NCBI GenBank assembly: GCA_903877125.1
Contig: CAIRCM010000211.1
Coordinates: forward strand, 1-64,000
DNA length: 64,000 nucleotides
Origin: an uncultured Acetobacteraceae bacterium
GTDB taxonomy: Bacteria > Pseudomonadota > Alphaproteobacteria > Acetobacterales > Acetobacteraceae
Reading direction: 5' to 3'
The notes under the pieces are model-generated. The model made no database searches. It was not told the DNA's origin and worked only from the letters and a program-made list of their open reading frames with translations. The translations under genes were made by a program, and so were the position numbers. This document shows, in pieces, positions 9,927 to 19,284 of the stretch; positions within the stretch are counted from its first letter, which is position 1, and the number at the start of each line of letters is the position of its first letter.

Positions 9927-9999
9927 ACGACTGCTCCCTGCGTCGGTCGGGAGGTAGCATTGGGCGGGCGAGTTTCATAATCGCTTGTCAGTCGCGGCG

Positions 10000-11052
10000 T
10001 CATTTACTGGCTGGTGGCCACAGCACCCGATAATCCGCCGACACCTCGCCCCGTTCGGCCGCGGCGAAATCGTGGGCGAGTCGGTCGCCGACCCCGATTC
10101 GGTAGTGGACCCCATCCCAATAATTGTCGTCGTTGTCGGTGATGGGGTTGTGGAACATGAAATCGATCACCAGCGTCTGGGGCACGGTTTTGGCGAGGTC
10201 GACGACGTGGCGGCGGCATTCGTCCCACACCGCCTGGGCCTCGGTGCCTGGTTCGGTCAGCATGTGGCGATTGTAGGGTACGAAGAACAGCACCTTGCTG
10301 GCGGATGCGGGCATGCCGGTCAGCATGGCCCGCAGCGGTGCCATCGTCGGATATTCCCAGGTGGATGGCGGTCCGGATCGCGTGCCGACCGGGACGGCGG
10401 GAATGGATGTTGTGAGATGAAGCTGGGCTCTGGTGCGATCGTATGTGTCATCGGGCGGAACGAAGCTGGTGTAACCGTCCAGGCCCTGGTCCGGTTTTTT
10501 GATTCCGATCAGAATACCGAACAATTGGCCGGCGGATTGGATCGCGTACAGGTTGAACATCTCCCCGTATCCGGCCCAGAGGTTTTTCCGGTACATCCAC
10601 TGGGGAAACGACCGGAAGGTCAGTTGCTGGTAGTCCGGGCCGGTCACGCACCAGCAGTAGTCCAAGCCGACGATCAACGCTTTGGGAGCCGGATGCGCCC
10701 GGGCGAACACCCCGAACAGTTGCGTCTGCTCGTAAACGGTGGCGTCGTTCATCGCCAGATTGGCGAAGCGCGCATCGAAGGCCGGATTGAGGACCGCGGG
10801 GCGGAGCAGGCGGCTGCTGGATGTGCCGAAGACCGCGCTATCGAATTTCTGCGATCGGGCGATTGTGGGGTACGAATAGCGCTGGTTGCTGGCCACCGGG
10901 ACCCGGTTCAGGGGCGGCGACAGCGGCAGGATGTCGAACGGATCCACCAGCACCACGAACAGATACAGCGCGCCCGCCCCGATCGCCGCGGCGCCGGCGA
11001 TCGTTCGGAAGAAGCGCTTCCAGGGGTCAGAACTGGAAATAGATGAAGACAT
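10000..11052 (-). CDS. Membrane-anchored SGNH-like protein, partner of the MBOAT acyltransferase
   Basis: A 350-residue protein with one N-terminal membrane helix (about residues 17-37) and the rest probably periplasmic. It has features of the SGNH/AlgJ-DltD-like proteins that work with MBOAT enzymes in O-acylating extracellular polymers: G-T-S-S-S-R at 76-81 and a C-terminal D-G-V-H at 313-316 that fits the Asp-x-x-His catalytic pair. The gene overlaps the 3' end of the MBOAT gene by 26 bases and is transcribed with it, which supports a joint role. The ATG at 11052 was preferred over a GTG at 11067; neither has a strong ribosome binding site. The polymer acted on is unknown. Confidence 0.7.
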   Translation of the reverse strand: MSSSISSSDPWKRFFRTIAGAAAIGAGALYLFVVLVDPFDILPLSPPLNRVPVASNQRYSYPTIARSQKFDSAVFGTSSSRLLRPAVLNPAFDARFANLAMNDATVYEQTQLFGVFARAHPAPKALIVGLDYCWCVTGPDYQQLTFRSFPQWMYRKNLWAGYGEMFNLYAIQSAGQLFGILIGIKKPDQGLDGYTSFVPPDDTYDRTRAQLHLTTSIPAVPVGTRSGPPSTWEYPTMAPLRAMLTGMPASASKVLFFVPYNRHMLTEPGTEAQAVWDECRRHVVDLAKTVPQTLVIDFMFHNPITDNDDNYWDGVHYRIGVGDRLAHDFAAAERGEVSADYRVLWPPASK

Positions 11053-12406
11053 TCGGAAGCCGCCCACCGATCAACAGCACCAGATAGGCCAACCCGACTC
11101 CCGCGGGCACGGCGAACCAGGTGTGCGGTTTCAGGAAATTCAACGCAAAGCCTTGGCTTGTCAGCCCCACCGTCGCGACCACCGCGCCAATCGCCATCGT
11201 CCGAAACGGGTCGGTGTTCATCGATACGGCGCCGACCCCGTGTGCGCCAGCCATCGAGGTCAGCACCTGTCCGGCCGTGGTGAAATCGGGTGCGCGGAAC
11301 AGCACCCAGCACGCCATAACGAACAGCATCGTGAGCAGCCAGGCGATCGGGCGGGGCAGGCGGAAGCCGCGCTGCGCCCAGATGTGATTGATCGCGAGGC
11401 CGATGCCGTGCAGCCCGCCCCAGACCACGAACGTCCAGTTGGCACCGTGCCAAAGCCCGCCCAGAAGCATTGTGGCGATCACGTTGGCGGCCTGGCGGAT
11501 TGGACCGCAACGGCTGCCGCCCAGCGGGATGTAGAGATAGTCGCGGAGGAAGCGGCTCAAGGTCATATGCCAGCGACGCCAGAAGTCGCGGACCGAGACG
11601 GCCCGGTAGGGTGCGTCGAAGTTGAACGGCAGGCGGAGGCCGAACATCAGCCCGAGGCCGATCGCCATGTCGGAATAGCCGGAGAAGTCGAAATAGATTT
11701 GCAGGGTGTAGGCACCGGCGGCCGACCATGCCTCGGCCATGGTCAGCGGTGTGCCGATGGCTTTGGCGAACAGCGGATCGGCCAGCAGCGCCAGCGTGTC
11801 GGCGAACAGGACCTTCTTGGCGACGCCGATGGCGAAAAGGACGAAGCCGCGCGAGAGGTTCTCCCACATTTCAGGGCTGCGCGGGTCATCGCGGAACTGG
11901 TGGATGATCTCGTCGTGGCGCACCAGCGGGCCGGCGATCAGCTGCGGGAAGAAGCTGACGAACATGCAGAAATCGAGGAACCCGTAGATGTGCCGGTCGC
12001 CCCGGCGCAGGTCGATCAGGTAGGAGATTTTCTGGAAGACGAAGAAGCTGATGCCCAGTGGCAGGATCAGGTGCCACGGCTGCCAGGGGGCGTCGGCGAG
12101 GCCGAAGACGGTGCCGCGCAGAAAGTCGGCGTATTTGAACAGGCCGAGCACCGCGAGGTTGAGCGCCACGCCGAGGGCGGGAATCCAGCTTGCGGGGTGG
12201 CGGCCGAACCATCGGACGAAAATCCAGTTCCCGAGGGTCAGCCCCATCAGCAACGGGACGAAGCGGACATCCCACCAGCCGTAGAATCCAAGTGACGCCA
12301 GAACCACCACGGTCTGACGGGCGACCCGGTTGGCGGCAAATGCGTAATACAAGCCCAGGACGCCGGGCAGGAAGACGACGATGAAGAACTGCGAATTGAA
12401 AAGCAC
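11027..12406 (-). CDS. MBOAT family O-acyltransferase
   Basis: A 459-residue polytopic membrane protein of the membrane-bound O-acyltransferase family, the type that passes acyl groups across the inner membrane for polysaccharide acetylation (AlgI-like). It shows the opening L-F-N-S-x-x-F, the F-Q-K-I-S-Y-L-I-D segment near 124-132, the F-P-Q-L-I-A-G-P-L-V-R block at 153-163, R-R-W-H (His280) and the conserved G-L-W-H-G-A-N-W with catalytic-type His320. The GTG at 12406 was chosen because it places the family N-terminus exactly. The frame is open further upstream but that part is not protein-like for this family. It diverges from ribF and is followed by the overlapping SGNH-like gene. Confidence 0.88.
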   Translation of the reverse strand: MLFNSQFFIVVFLPGVLGLYYAFAANRVARQTVVVLASLGFYGWWDVRFVPLLMGLTLGNWIFVRWFGRHPASWIPALGVALNLAVLGLFKYADFLRGTVFGLADAPWQPWHLILPLGISFFVFQKISYLIDLRRGDRHIYGFLDFCMFVSFFPQLIAGPLVRHDEIIHQFRDDPRSPEMWENLSRGFVLFAIGVAKKVLFADTLALLADPLFAKAIGTPLTMAEAWSAAGAYTLQIYFDFSGYSDMAIGLGLMFGLRLPFNFDAPYRAVSVRDFWRRWHMTLSRFLRDYLYIPLGGSRCGPIRQAANVIATMLLGGLWHGANWTFVVWGGLHGIGLAINHIWAQRGFRLPRPIAWLLTMLFVMACWVLFRAPDFTTAGQVLTSMAGAHGVGAVSMNTDPFRTMAIGAVVATVGLTSQGFALNFLKPHTWFAVPAGVGLAYLVLLIGGRLPNVFIYFQF

Positions 12407-12516
12407 GCGGCGGCTCTGGGTGTTTTGCGGGCATCCGTATGGTGGTTCCGGCTGGCCTGTGCAACCGGTTGATTTGGCCGCGTGCTTCCCGCAAGTAAGC
12501 GTTTGGAGGAACCGGA

Positions 12517-13443
12517 TTGCCGATGCGTATCTACCACAACTGGCAGGGCCTGCCCGATGAGGCTCGGGGTGCCAATGTCGCTCTGGGCAATTTCGATGGG
12601 GTGCACCGGGGCCATGCGGGGCTGTTGCGTGCGGCCCACTCGGCACGCCCGGACATTCCCTTGGCTGTGCTGACGTTCGAGCCGCACCCTCGCGAAATTT
12701 TCCGACCCGAGGATCCGCCGTTCCGCCTGACCCTGTCGGCGGAGCGGGCCGATGCGCTGGCGGCACAGGGGGTGGCGGTTCTCTATGAGCTGCCGTTCAA
12801 CCATGTTTTCAGTCTGATGACCGCCGAGGAATTCGTGGCCGAGGTGCTGCACAAAGGCCTTGGGGCGAAGCATCTGGCCTCGGGCGATGATTTCGCCTTC
12901 GGGCATCGCCGTGGCGGGGATACGGGATTTCTGGCCGATCGGGCGGAGGCCTTGGGGATGGGACTGACGCTGGTTCCGCCGGTCACGGATGCTCGGGGGC
13001 CGCTGTCATCGACGCGGATTCGACGGGCGTTGCAGGATGGGTATCCGGAAATGGCGACCGCGGAGCTGGGTCGGCCCTGGGCGATCCGGGGCGAAGTGGC
13101 GCATGGCGCGCGGCTGGGGCGCACGATCGGGTTTCCGACCGCGAATGTGGCGCTTGGCCAGCATCTGGAGCCGGCGCGCGGGGTGTATGCGGTTACGATC
13201 CGGACCTCGGATGGGGCGATCTTCAAGGGTGTTGCCAATATCGGGCGGCGTCCGACGGTGAACGCCGGAACGGAAAGCCGGTTGGAGGTGAATCTGTTCG
13301 ACTTCTCCGGCGACATCTACGGGACCGAGATCACGGTCGCGCTGCACCGGTTCATCCGGCCGGAGGTGAAATTCCCCGGGCTGGATGCCCTGAAGGCGCA
13401 GATCGCCAATGACGCGGCGGAGGCGCGACGAATCCTCGGCTGA
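12517..13443 (+). CDS. ribF: Bifunctional riboflavin kinase / FAD synthetase
   Basis: Makes FMN and then FAD from riboflavin and ATP. The 308-residue protein has the usual two domains: an N-terminal nucleotidylyltransferase with G-N-F-D-G-V-H-R-G-H at residues 24-33 and S-S-T-R-I-R near 165, and a C-terminal flavokinase with G-R-T-I-G-F-P-T-A-N near 205. The TTG at 12517 sits six bases after TTGGAGGA, whereas an ATG at 12523 would be 12 bases away, so TTG is the likelier start. The product differs by only two residues. It is followed 23 bases later by a hydrolase gene on the same strand. Confidence 0.95.
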   Translation: MPMRIYHNWQGLPDEARGANVALGNFDGVHRGHAGLLRAAHSARPDIPLAVLTFEPHPREIFRPEDPPFRLTLSAERADALAAQGVAVLYELPFNHVFSLMTAEEFVAEVLHKGLGAKHLASGDDFAFGHRRGGDTGFLADRAEALGMGLTLVPPVTDARGPLSSTRIRRALQDGYPEMATAELGRPWAIRGEVAHGARLGRTIGFPTANVALGQHLEPARGVYAVTIRTSDGAIFKGVANIGRRPTVNAGTESRLEVNLFDFSGDIYGTEITVALHRFIRPEVKFPGLDALKAQIANDAAEARRILG

Positions 13444-13466
13444 CAACGATACGGAGGAAACCAAAC

Positions 13467-14213
13467 ATGCCGATGTTGAAACGCCCCGATGGGGAAATTT
13501 ACTACGAGGCATTCGGGAAGGGCTTTCCGGTCCTGCTGTTCGCGCCGGGCGGGCTGCGGTCCCGGCTGGAGATGTGGCATCACCCGGCGAACGGGCCGCG
13601 ACGCACCTGGTGCGACTGGACCGAGGTGCTGGCGGCGGAAGGCTTCCACGTGATCGCCATGGACCAGCGCAACGCGGGCCGGTCCCGTACCGCGATCGAG
13701 GCGCACCATGGGTGGGACACTTACACGGCCGATCATCTGGCGCTGATGGACCATGTCGGGGCGGAGCGGTTCCATGTGCTCGGCGGGTGCATTGGCGGCA
13801 GCTACTGTCTGAACGCGATCCGGCTGGCGCCTTCGCGGGTCGTCAGCGCGGTGTTGCAGAACCCGATCGGGCTGCATCCGGAGCATCCCGACTATTTCCC
13901 GCAAAGCCATATCGAATGGTCGGCGGAACAGCGGGCTGAGCGGCCTTCCCTGGACCCGGACGCACTGGCGGCGTTTGGGCGGAACATGTGGGACCACGAT
14001 TTGGTATTCTGCGCCGACCGCGCGTTCTGCCGCGCGTGCCCGGTGCCGACGATGCTGCTGCCGGGCACGGATATCCCGCACCCCGCCGCGACGTCGGCCG
14101 AGTTGGAAGCGCTGCTGCCGGGGGTGGAGGTCGTGCGGGAATGGCGCGGTCCCGACCACATGGATAAACAGCGTGAACGGGTTGTTTCGTTTTTGAAGAG
14201 GCACACACCATGA
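13467..14213 (+). CDS. Alpha/beta-hydrolase with a cysteine at the nucleophile position
   Basis: A 248-residue alpha/beta-hydrolase-fold protein. The nucleophile elbow reads G-G-C-I-G-G, placing Cys108 where most relatives have serine. The acid candidate lies in the P-G-T-D-I-P segment and the histidine in G-P-D-H-M near the C-terminus, so a Cys-His-Asp triad is complete. A Cys nucleophile occurs in dienelactone hydrolase-type members and changes substrate range. It overlaps the following amidohydrolase gene by ATGA, implying that the two act in one pathway, probably hydrolysis of a lactone, ester or amide intermediate. The substrate is unknown. Confidence 0.8.
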   Translation: MPMLKRPDGEIYYEAFGKGFPVLLFAPGGLRSRLEMWHHPANGPRRTWCDWTEVLAAEGFHVIAMDQRNAGRSRTAIEAHHGWDTYTADHLALMDHVGAERFHVLGGCIGGSYCLNAIRLAPSRVVSAVLQNPIGLHPEHPDYFPQSHIEWSAEQRAERPSLDPDALAAFGRNMWDHDLVFCADRAFCRACPVPTMLLPGTDIPHPAATSAELEALLPGVEVVREWRGPDHMDKQRERVVSFLKRHTP

Positions 14214-15238
14214 GCGGTACCTCCCCTTATCTCGCGGTTCGCGACGAATGGCTCGCGCGCCGGGTCGAGACCGTACTGGAACCGGAACTGCCGATCGTCG
14301 ATCCGCATCATCATCTGTGGGAGCGGCCGGGCTGGAATTACATGCTCGACGATCTGCTGGCGGATACCAATTCGGGGCACAACATCGTTGGCACGGTGTT
14401 CGTGCAATGCCGGTCGATGCACCGGGCCGATGGGCCGGAGGCGTTTCGGCCGGTGGGCGAAACCGAATTCGTAAATGGCGTCGCGGCGATGAGCGCTTCG
14501 GGCCAGTACGGGCCGGCTCGGGTTTGTGCCGGGATCGTGGGGCATGCGGATTTGCGCAACGGGGCCGCGGTGGATGCGGTGCTGGAGGCGCATATCCGAG
14601 CGGGTGGTGGGCGGTTCCGCGGGATTCGGCACATCACGGCTTGGGATGCCGATCCGGCGATGATGAACCCGGCTTATGCGCCGCCGCCGGGGTTGATGTT
14701 CGATGCGACGTTCCGGCAGGGCTTCGCTTGTCTGGCGCCGCTGAACCTGACGTTCGATGCGTGGCTGTATCATCCGCAGATCGGCGATGTGGCGGCTTTG
14801 GCTCGGGCGTTTCCGGGGACCGGGATCTGCTTGAACCATATTGGCGGGCCGTTGGCGATCGGGGCTTATGCGGGGAAACGGGCAGAGGTTTTCGCGCAGT
14901 GGTCGGCGGCGATACGGGATCTGGCCTCATGCCCGAATGTTGTCGTGAAGCTGGGCGGGATGGCGATGCGGATCAACGGCTGGGATTTCCATGAGCGCGC
15001 GGAACCGCCTTCGTCGGAAGATCTGGCGGCGGCTTGGAAGCCTTATGTCGAGGTTTGCATCGAGGCCTTCGGGGCGTCGCGCTGCATGTTCGAGAGTAAT
15101 TTTCCGGTCGATAAGGGATCGTACGGGTATCAGGCGTTTTGGAACGCCTGCAAGATCCTGGCGAAGGGGGCGAGCGCCAGCGAGAAGGCGGATTTGTTCC
15201 TAGGCACGGCGTCCCGGTTTTATCGGTTGGGGTTGTAG
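14210..15238 (+). CDS. Amidohydrolase-2 family metal-dependent hydrolase
   Basis: A 342-residue TIM-barrel hydrolase of the amidohydrolase-2 type (lactonase, decarboxylase or hydrolase of small organic acids). Metal-binding D-P-H-H-H-L-W begins at residue 31. The R-G-I-R-H segment near 143 and the C-L-N-H-I-G-G-P block near 206-213 supply further ligands. The C-terminal F-E-S-N-F-P-V-D-K motif is diagnostic of this family. The start overlaps the hydrolase upstream by four bases, so the two proteins are co-translated. The family includes 4-sulfomuconolactone hydrolase and related lactonases, but the substrate here is not fixed. Confidence 0.85.
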   Translation: MSGTSPYLAVRDEWLARRVETVLEPELPIVDPHHHLWERPGWNYMLDDLLADTNSGHNIVGTVFVQCRSMHRADGPEAFRPVGETEFVNGVAAMSASGQYGPARVCAGIVGHADLRNGAAVDAVLEAHIRAGGGRFRGIRHITAWDADPAMMNPAYAPPPGLMFDATFRQGFACLAPLNLTFDAWLYHPQIGDVAALARAFPGTGICLNHIGGPLAIGAYAGKRAEVFAQWSAAIRDLASCPNVVVKLGGMAMRINGWDFHERAEPPSSEDLAAAWKPYVEVCIEAFGASRCMFESNFPVDKGSYGYQAFWNACKILAKGASASEKADLFLGTASRFYRLGL

Positions 15239-15250
15239 CGCGCGGATCGG

Positions 15251-15276
15251 GGCGGGTGATTTCGTGGGGACCCGCC
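15251..15276. terminator. Hairpin between convergent genes
   Basis: GGCGGGT (15251-15257) pairs with ACCCGCC (15270-15276) just beyond the stop of the chemoreceptor gene and 12 bases after the amidohydrolase stop. No T-run follows, so the terminator role is a guess from position. Confidence 0.3.
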
Positions 15277-17691
15277 TCACGCGGCCGCCCGCATCGAGGC
15301 GAGGAAATCGCGTACCTCGCCCTTGAGCGTTACCGCCTGCTCGCTCAACTGTTTGGCCGCGTTCAGCACGACCGCCGATTGGGTTCCGGTATTTTCCGCT
15401 GCCTGATCGACCACGGCGATATTGTCGTTGACCTCGTGCGTGCCGGCGGCTGCCTGCTGCACGGCCCGCGCGATCTCCTGCGTCGCGAGGCCCTGTTCCT
15501 CGACCGAACCGGCGATCGTTGTCGCGATGTCGTTCATTCGCTGGATCGTCGCGGATATGCCCCGCAGCGCGGTCACGGCCTGACCGGTGCTTTGTCGCAT
15601 GCCGTCGATCTGTTCGGCGATTTCGCCGGTTGCCCTGGCGGTCTGGGCAGCGAGGTTTTTCACTTCGCTCGCCACCACCGCGAAGCCCTTGCCTGCTTCT
15701 CCGGCGCGCGCGGCTTCGATGGTGGCGTTGAGCGCCAGCAGGTTGGTGCGGGCGGCGATGTCGCCGATCAGCTTGACCACGTCGCCGATCCGTTCGGCCG
15801 CGGTGCTCAGGCTGCCGACGCAGGCGTCGGTGGCATCGGCCTCCCGCACGGCCTGGCTGGCGATGCGGGTGGATTCCTCCATTTGCCGGCCGATTTCTGT
15901 CACGGACATCGCCAGTTCCTCGGCTGCTGCCGCGGCGGCGGCGACACTGCCGGACGCCTGTTCCGATGCGCCGGACACCGCGGCGATGCGTTGGCCGGAC
16001 TCCGCCACGGCTTCGGTCATCGTCGTCGCGGCTTGCGTCAGTGCCTCCGCCGAGTCGCCGACCGATGCGGCGATGGCTCCGACGCTGCGTTCGAAGCGCG
16101 CGGCCAGGCGCGTTTGCGCGGTCATCACCTGCCACACCACCATCGGCCCGACATACTCGCCGTGCCGGTCGAGGATCGCGGATGCGGTGCATTCGAGCGT
16201 TTCGGCGCCGATGGCGATGCGGGTCCGGTGCGGCAGCTGGGATGGGCTGGCCAGCATCGTTCGCGCGGAGTCCGGATCGGGGTAAAACATGCCAAGGGAC
16301 CGCCCGACGATGTGGGCGGGTGGCACGGGCAGGTGATCGGCGATCAGCGTCAACACGCGCGCGGCCTCGGGGTTCAAATAGGTCACGGGCAGGTTGTCGG
16401 CGGCCGAGGCTGTCATCACCGGCACGGGAATCTGCTCGATCATCTGGCTTTGGACGAATGCCTTGCGCATCACTTCGCGGAGGGTTTCGACCGCGACGGC
16501 CATCGAACCGATTTCGTCGCGCTGATCGCGAAAGGGAACGTGTTTGTCGGTATCGCCGCCGGCGATCGCTGCCAGCACACGGGTCAGGCCGCGCAACGGC
16601 GATGCAATCATGTGCACGACAAACCCGCCGGCCAGCAGCATCGCCAAGCCGATACCCGCCACCATGATCGTCATGGCCTGCTGGCTGTTCCGTTGGGCCG
16701 TGTCGGTGCGATCGGACGCGTCGGCGTCGATCAGCGCGGCGGTTCTCGCGAGATCGGCGATCGACGTTTCCAACGCCTGGCTCGCGGTCGCCAGTTCATT
16801 GGCGGAGATGTCGTCCATGGCTTTGGCTTGCGCGATCAGTTCGCGTACCGCCCGCACCACGGAGTCTCCGATCGTGGCGACGGTTTTCGCGCTGCTTTTC
16901 AACGTGTCCGGGGCATCGCCGTTCATGATATCCGCCATGGCCTTGGCAGCGGTGTCGGCGCCATCCCCGACCTCGTTCACCGCGGAGCGGTTGCCGGTCG
17001 CGAGGAACATCATTGCCGATGCCTGCAGCTTGTCCATCCCCTGCCGGTATCGCGTCATGGCAAGAAACACCGGGTTCGAACCGTCGGCCTCGGCGTGAAC
17101 GCCGCTCGATCGCACTGCTTCAGCCCCGCCCAGCATTGCGCCGCCCTGGGCGACTTCCTCGATCATGGTGCGAATGCTGTTTTCCAGCACGGGCCGCATG
17201 GCGAAGAAGCGCTTTTGTCGGGCGGTCACCATCTCGGTCCGCAGCTGCGCCGTATGTGCCACCGCCGCCGCTGTTTCATCGAGGTGGGTGAGCACCTGGG
17301 CCAGCAAGGCCGGTTCCTTCCCGATCGCACCAGCCTCGCGTGCCTGCGTGAACCAATCATGTGCGGACTTATGCAACTGCTCGGCTTTCGTCGCGAGCTG
17401 GGCGACGGACGCAGCGGTTTGCTGGAGTTGAACGTCCCGGCCGACTGTCCGCAGTTCCAGCGCGGCGGTCATCCCGAACTGGACCTGCCGTTGCAGCGCG
17501 GCCTGCATGCTCATGCTGCTTTGCAGGGCGGCGAGTTCCTGCATACGGTCGAGCGAGAACCAGGCCATCCCCGACAGCATCGCGAGTGCGCCGACGACGG
17601 TGGAGGCAAGCTTCCAGCCGATCGGCAGGTTGCGAAACAGGCGGATGGGCCAGGTCAGAAAACGCGGAAGCGGTGGGATGGCCAGCCGCAT
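15277..17691 (-). CDS. Methyl-accepting chemotaxis protein
   Basis: An 804-residue chemoreceptor. Residues about 24-46 and 338-361 are membrane helices flanking a long helical periplasmic sensor region of about 290 residues. A HAMP segment and a PAS-like insertion (about 410-540) follow. The cytoplasmic signalling domain has the hairpin-tip sequence around 645-680 ([19 protein letters not shown]) that contacts CheA and CheW. The ATG at 17691 is preceded by GGGAG at nine bases. No che genes lie nearby, so it is an orphan receptor feeding a distant array. It runs convergent to the amidohydrolase gene and downstream of a transporter gene on the same strand, 59 bases away. Confidence 0.93.
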   Translation of the reverse strand: MRLAIPPLPRFLTWPIRLFRNLPIGWKLASTVVGALAMLSGMAWFSLDRMQELAALQSSMSMQAALQRQVQFGMTAALELRTVGRDVQLQQTAASVAQLATKAEQLHKSAHDWFTQAREAGAIGKEPALLAQVLTHLDETAAAVAHTAQLRTEMVTARQKRFFAMRPVLENSIRTMIEEVAQGGAMLGGAEAVRSSGVHAEADGSNPVFLAMTRYRQGMDKLQASAMMFLATGNRSAVNEVGDGADTAAKAMADIMNGDAPDTLKSSAKTVATIGDSVVRAVRELIAQAKAMDDISANELATASQALETSIADLARTAALIDADASDRTDTAQRNSQQAMTIMVAGIGLAMLLAGGFVVHMIASPLRGLTRVLAAIAGGDTDKHVPFRDQRDEIGSMAVAVETLREVMRKAFVQSQMIEQIPVPVMTASAADNLPVTYLNPEAARVLTLIADHLPVPPAHIVGRSLGMFYPDPDSARTMLASPSQLPHRTRIAIGAETLECTASAILDRHGEYVGPMVVWQVMTAQTRLAARFERSVGAIAASVGDSAEALTQAATTMTEAVAESGQRIAAVSGASEQASGSVAAAAAAAEELAMSVTEIGRQMEESTRIASQAVREADATDACVGSLSTAAERIGDVVKLIGDIAARTNLLALNATIEAARAGEAGKGFAVVASEVKNLAAQTARATGEIAEQIDGMRQSTGQAVTALRGISATIQRMNDIATTIAGSVEEQGLATQEIARAVQQAAAGTHEVNDNIAVVDQAAENTGTQSAVVLNAAKQLSEQAVTLKGEVRDFLASMRAAA

Positions 17692-17750
17692 GGTGGGATG
17701 CTCCCGATGGTTAACCGGGGCATTCTGACGCCAAAAGGTTAACCAAACGT

Positions 17751-19136
17751 TTACGCGGGCGAAGAAAATATGTGCATCGCGACGATTGCGAGCCAACCCA
17801 GCAGGAGCGCAGCGAAGGTGTAGACGCTGTTCCAGCGGGTGCAGATGGTGAAGGGCGAAACCCCGGCCCAGCGCGCCGTGGTGATGGCCGAGGCCGACAT
17901 CGGTGTCATGCCCACGCCCAGCCCCCAGCCCAGCATGCAACTGAATGCCAGCGCGGCGGCGGATACGCCCAACCGCTCGGGGTGTGGCAGCGCGGCACCC
18001 AGCAGGGCGACGACGGCGATGGGGTTGAGGCCGAGTTGGCCTGTGACGATGAGCAGGACGGGCACCAGCATCGGGATCGCGACGGGCGGCAGGTGTCCGA
18101 GCCATGGTGCCAAGGCATCGGCGGGCAGGATGCCGGCGATGGTGACGCCGATGAAGCCGGAGCTGGCGAGGACGGTGGCCTCGCCCCGGAAGCCGGGCAC
18201 GCGAGGCACATAGCGTTCGAAGCGGCGGCGCAGGACGGCAGCGGCACGGCGTCCGGATCCCGGGCGGGCGATGAAGTTGGCGGCCTGGACCAGCATCCAG
18301 CCGGCGCCGACCAGGGGGACACACAGCGTGACAGCGGCGACCAGTGAGACGCCCAGCTCTATGCTGGTCGTCTCGGCCAGCAGCATCACCAGCCCGACGA
18401 GCGCGACGATGCGGAGATGAATCGCCCAGGATTCGCTGGTTTCGGGCGGCGCGCCCTGGACGGGGGTCGCGGTGAGCCGATCTTCCAGCCAGCCCAGGAA
18501 CATAAATCCCAGCGACATGATGAAGGCGACAAGCAGCAGCAGCCGCATCGGCCCGCCGGGTACGGCGGTGGACACGACGGCGGTCATGATGTTCAGCGGG
18601 CTCCAGCAATTCATCACGGCGAAGCCGCGATTGATCGCCATCAGCATTCGGCGGGATCGGACGGCGCGTTCGTTGGCCGATCCGGCGCGGTTGGCGCGGC
18701 CGACCATCGCCCCCAGCAGATCGATGGCGCCGTAGGAGAGAATGATGCCGAAGACGTGGCCGCCGGCGGTTAGCGCGGCATAACGGCGGCCGGGGGGTTG
18801 CGCCACCAGATGCTGGCCGCAACGCCGGACCAGCCGGCTCGTCTCCGCCGCGTCGCGGAGGGCGGTGAGGGCGAGGAAGAATGCCGCATAGGCCGCGCCA
18901 CGCCGCCACCCCGCCAGGAACAGGTGCAGGGGATCGGGGGACGCGACAACGCCCGCCATGCCGGCCGCCGTCATGGCCAGGAACAGAATCTGGGCGTAGC
19001 GGCGCTGACGGGGGAATTCCCGCACCAGGAACACCAGAATTGTCAGGCCGGCCGCGTTGCCAACACTCGGCAGTCCGGCGAACTGATCCAGCAGGGTTCC
19101 GGCCCAGGCGAGGAGGTAACAAGCGGCACTTGTCAT
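17751..19136 (-). CDS. Multi-pass membrane transporter of unknown substrate
   Basis: A 461-residue protein made mostly of hydrophobic helices (about 11-12 predicted). Its arrangement resembles ion-transporter superfamily carriers (citrate/DASS/ArsB-like): a pore-like segment N-x-W-S-P-L-N-I-M-T near residue 155 and a second G[15 protein letters not shown] near 415 look like paired re-entrant loops. I cannot name the substrate. It is followed by the chemoreceptor gene on the same strand, so a nutrient taken up and sensed by the pair is possible but only inferred from position. Confidence 0.65.
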   Translation of the reverse strand: MTSAACYLLAWAGTLLDQFAGLPSVGNAAGLTILVFLVREFPRQRRYAQILFLAMTAAGMAGVVASPDPLHLFLAGWRRGAAYAAFFLALTALRDAAETSRLVRRCGQHLVAQPPGRRYAALTAGGHVFGIILSYGAIDLLGAMVGRANRAGSANERAVRSRRMLMAINRGFAVMNCWSPLNIMTAVVSTAVPGGPMRLLLLVAFIMSLGFMFLGWLEDRLTATPVQGAPPETSESWAIHLRIVALVGLVMLLAETTSIELGVSLVAAVTLCVPLVGAGWMLVQAANFIARPGSGRRAAAVLRRRFERYVPRVPGFRGEATVLASSGFIGVTIAGILPADALAPWLGHLPPVAIPMLVPVLLIVTGQLGLNPIAVVALLGAALPHPERLGVSAAALAFSCMLGWGLGVGMTPMSASAITTARWAGVSPFTICTRWNSVYTFAALLLGWLAIVAMHIFSSPA

Positions 19137-19284
19137 ACGGGCGAAAGATTCCGGGGTGGGAGCAAATCAGGACTCGCTTGTCCCGCGAACCGGCGTAACA
19201 TCCAAGGACCGAGGGCGCACCGGGCGCCCACATTCTGGGTTTCCGCCCGGTCGGCGCCTTCGCGATAATGAAGGAGGCGCGCCC

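Noticed and set aside
10886-12295. Plus-strand frame of 469 codons opposite the MBOAT gene
   Set aside because: Shadow of the acyltransferase gene with no conserved motif; the minus-strand gene has all the family signatures.
15139-17742. A plus-strand open frame of 867 codons
   Set aside because: It is antisense to the chemoreceptor gene. Its composition is Gly/Arg/His-rich and repetitive, with no domain, and it exists only because high G+C removes stop codons.
17692-19233. A minus-strand extension of the chemoreceptor frame, making a 1318-residue protein
   Set aside because: The extension is arginine- and proline-rich and lies over the transporter gene in another frame. The chemoreceptor has a proper start with a ribosome binding site at 17691.
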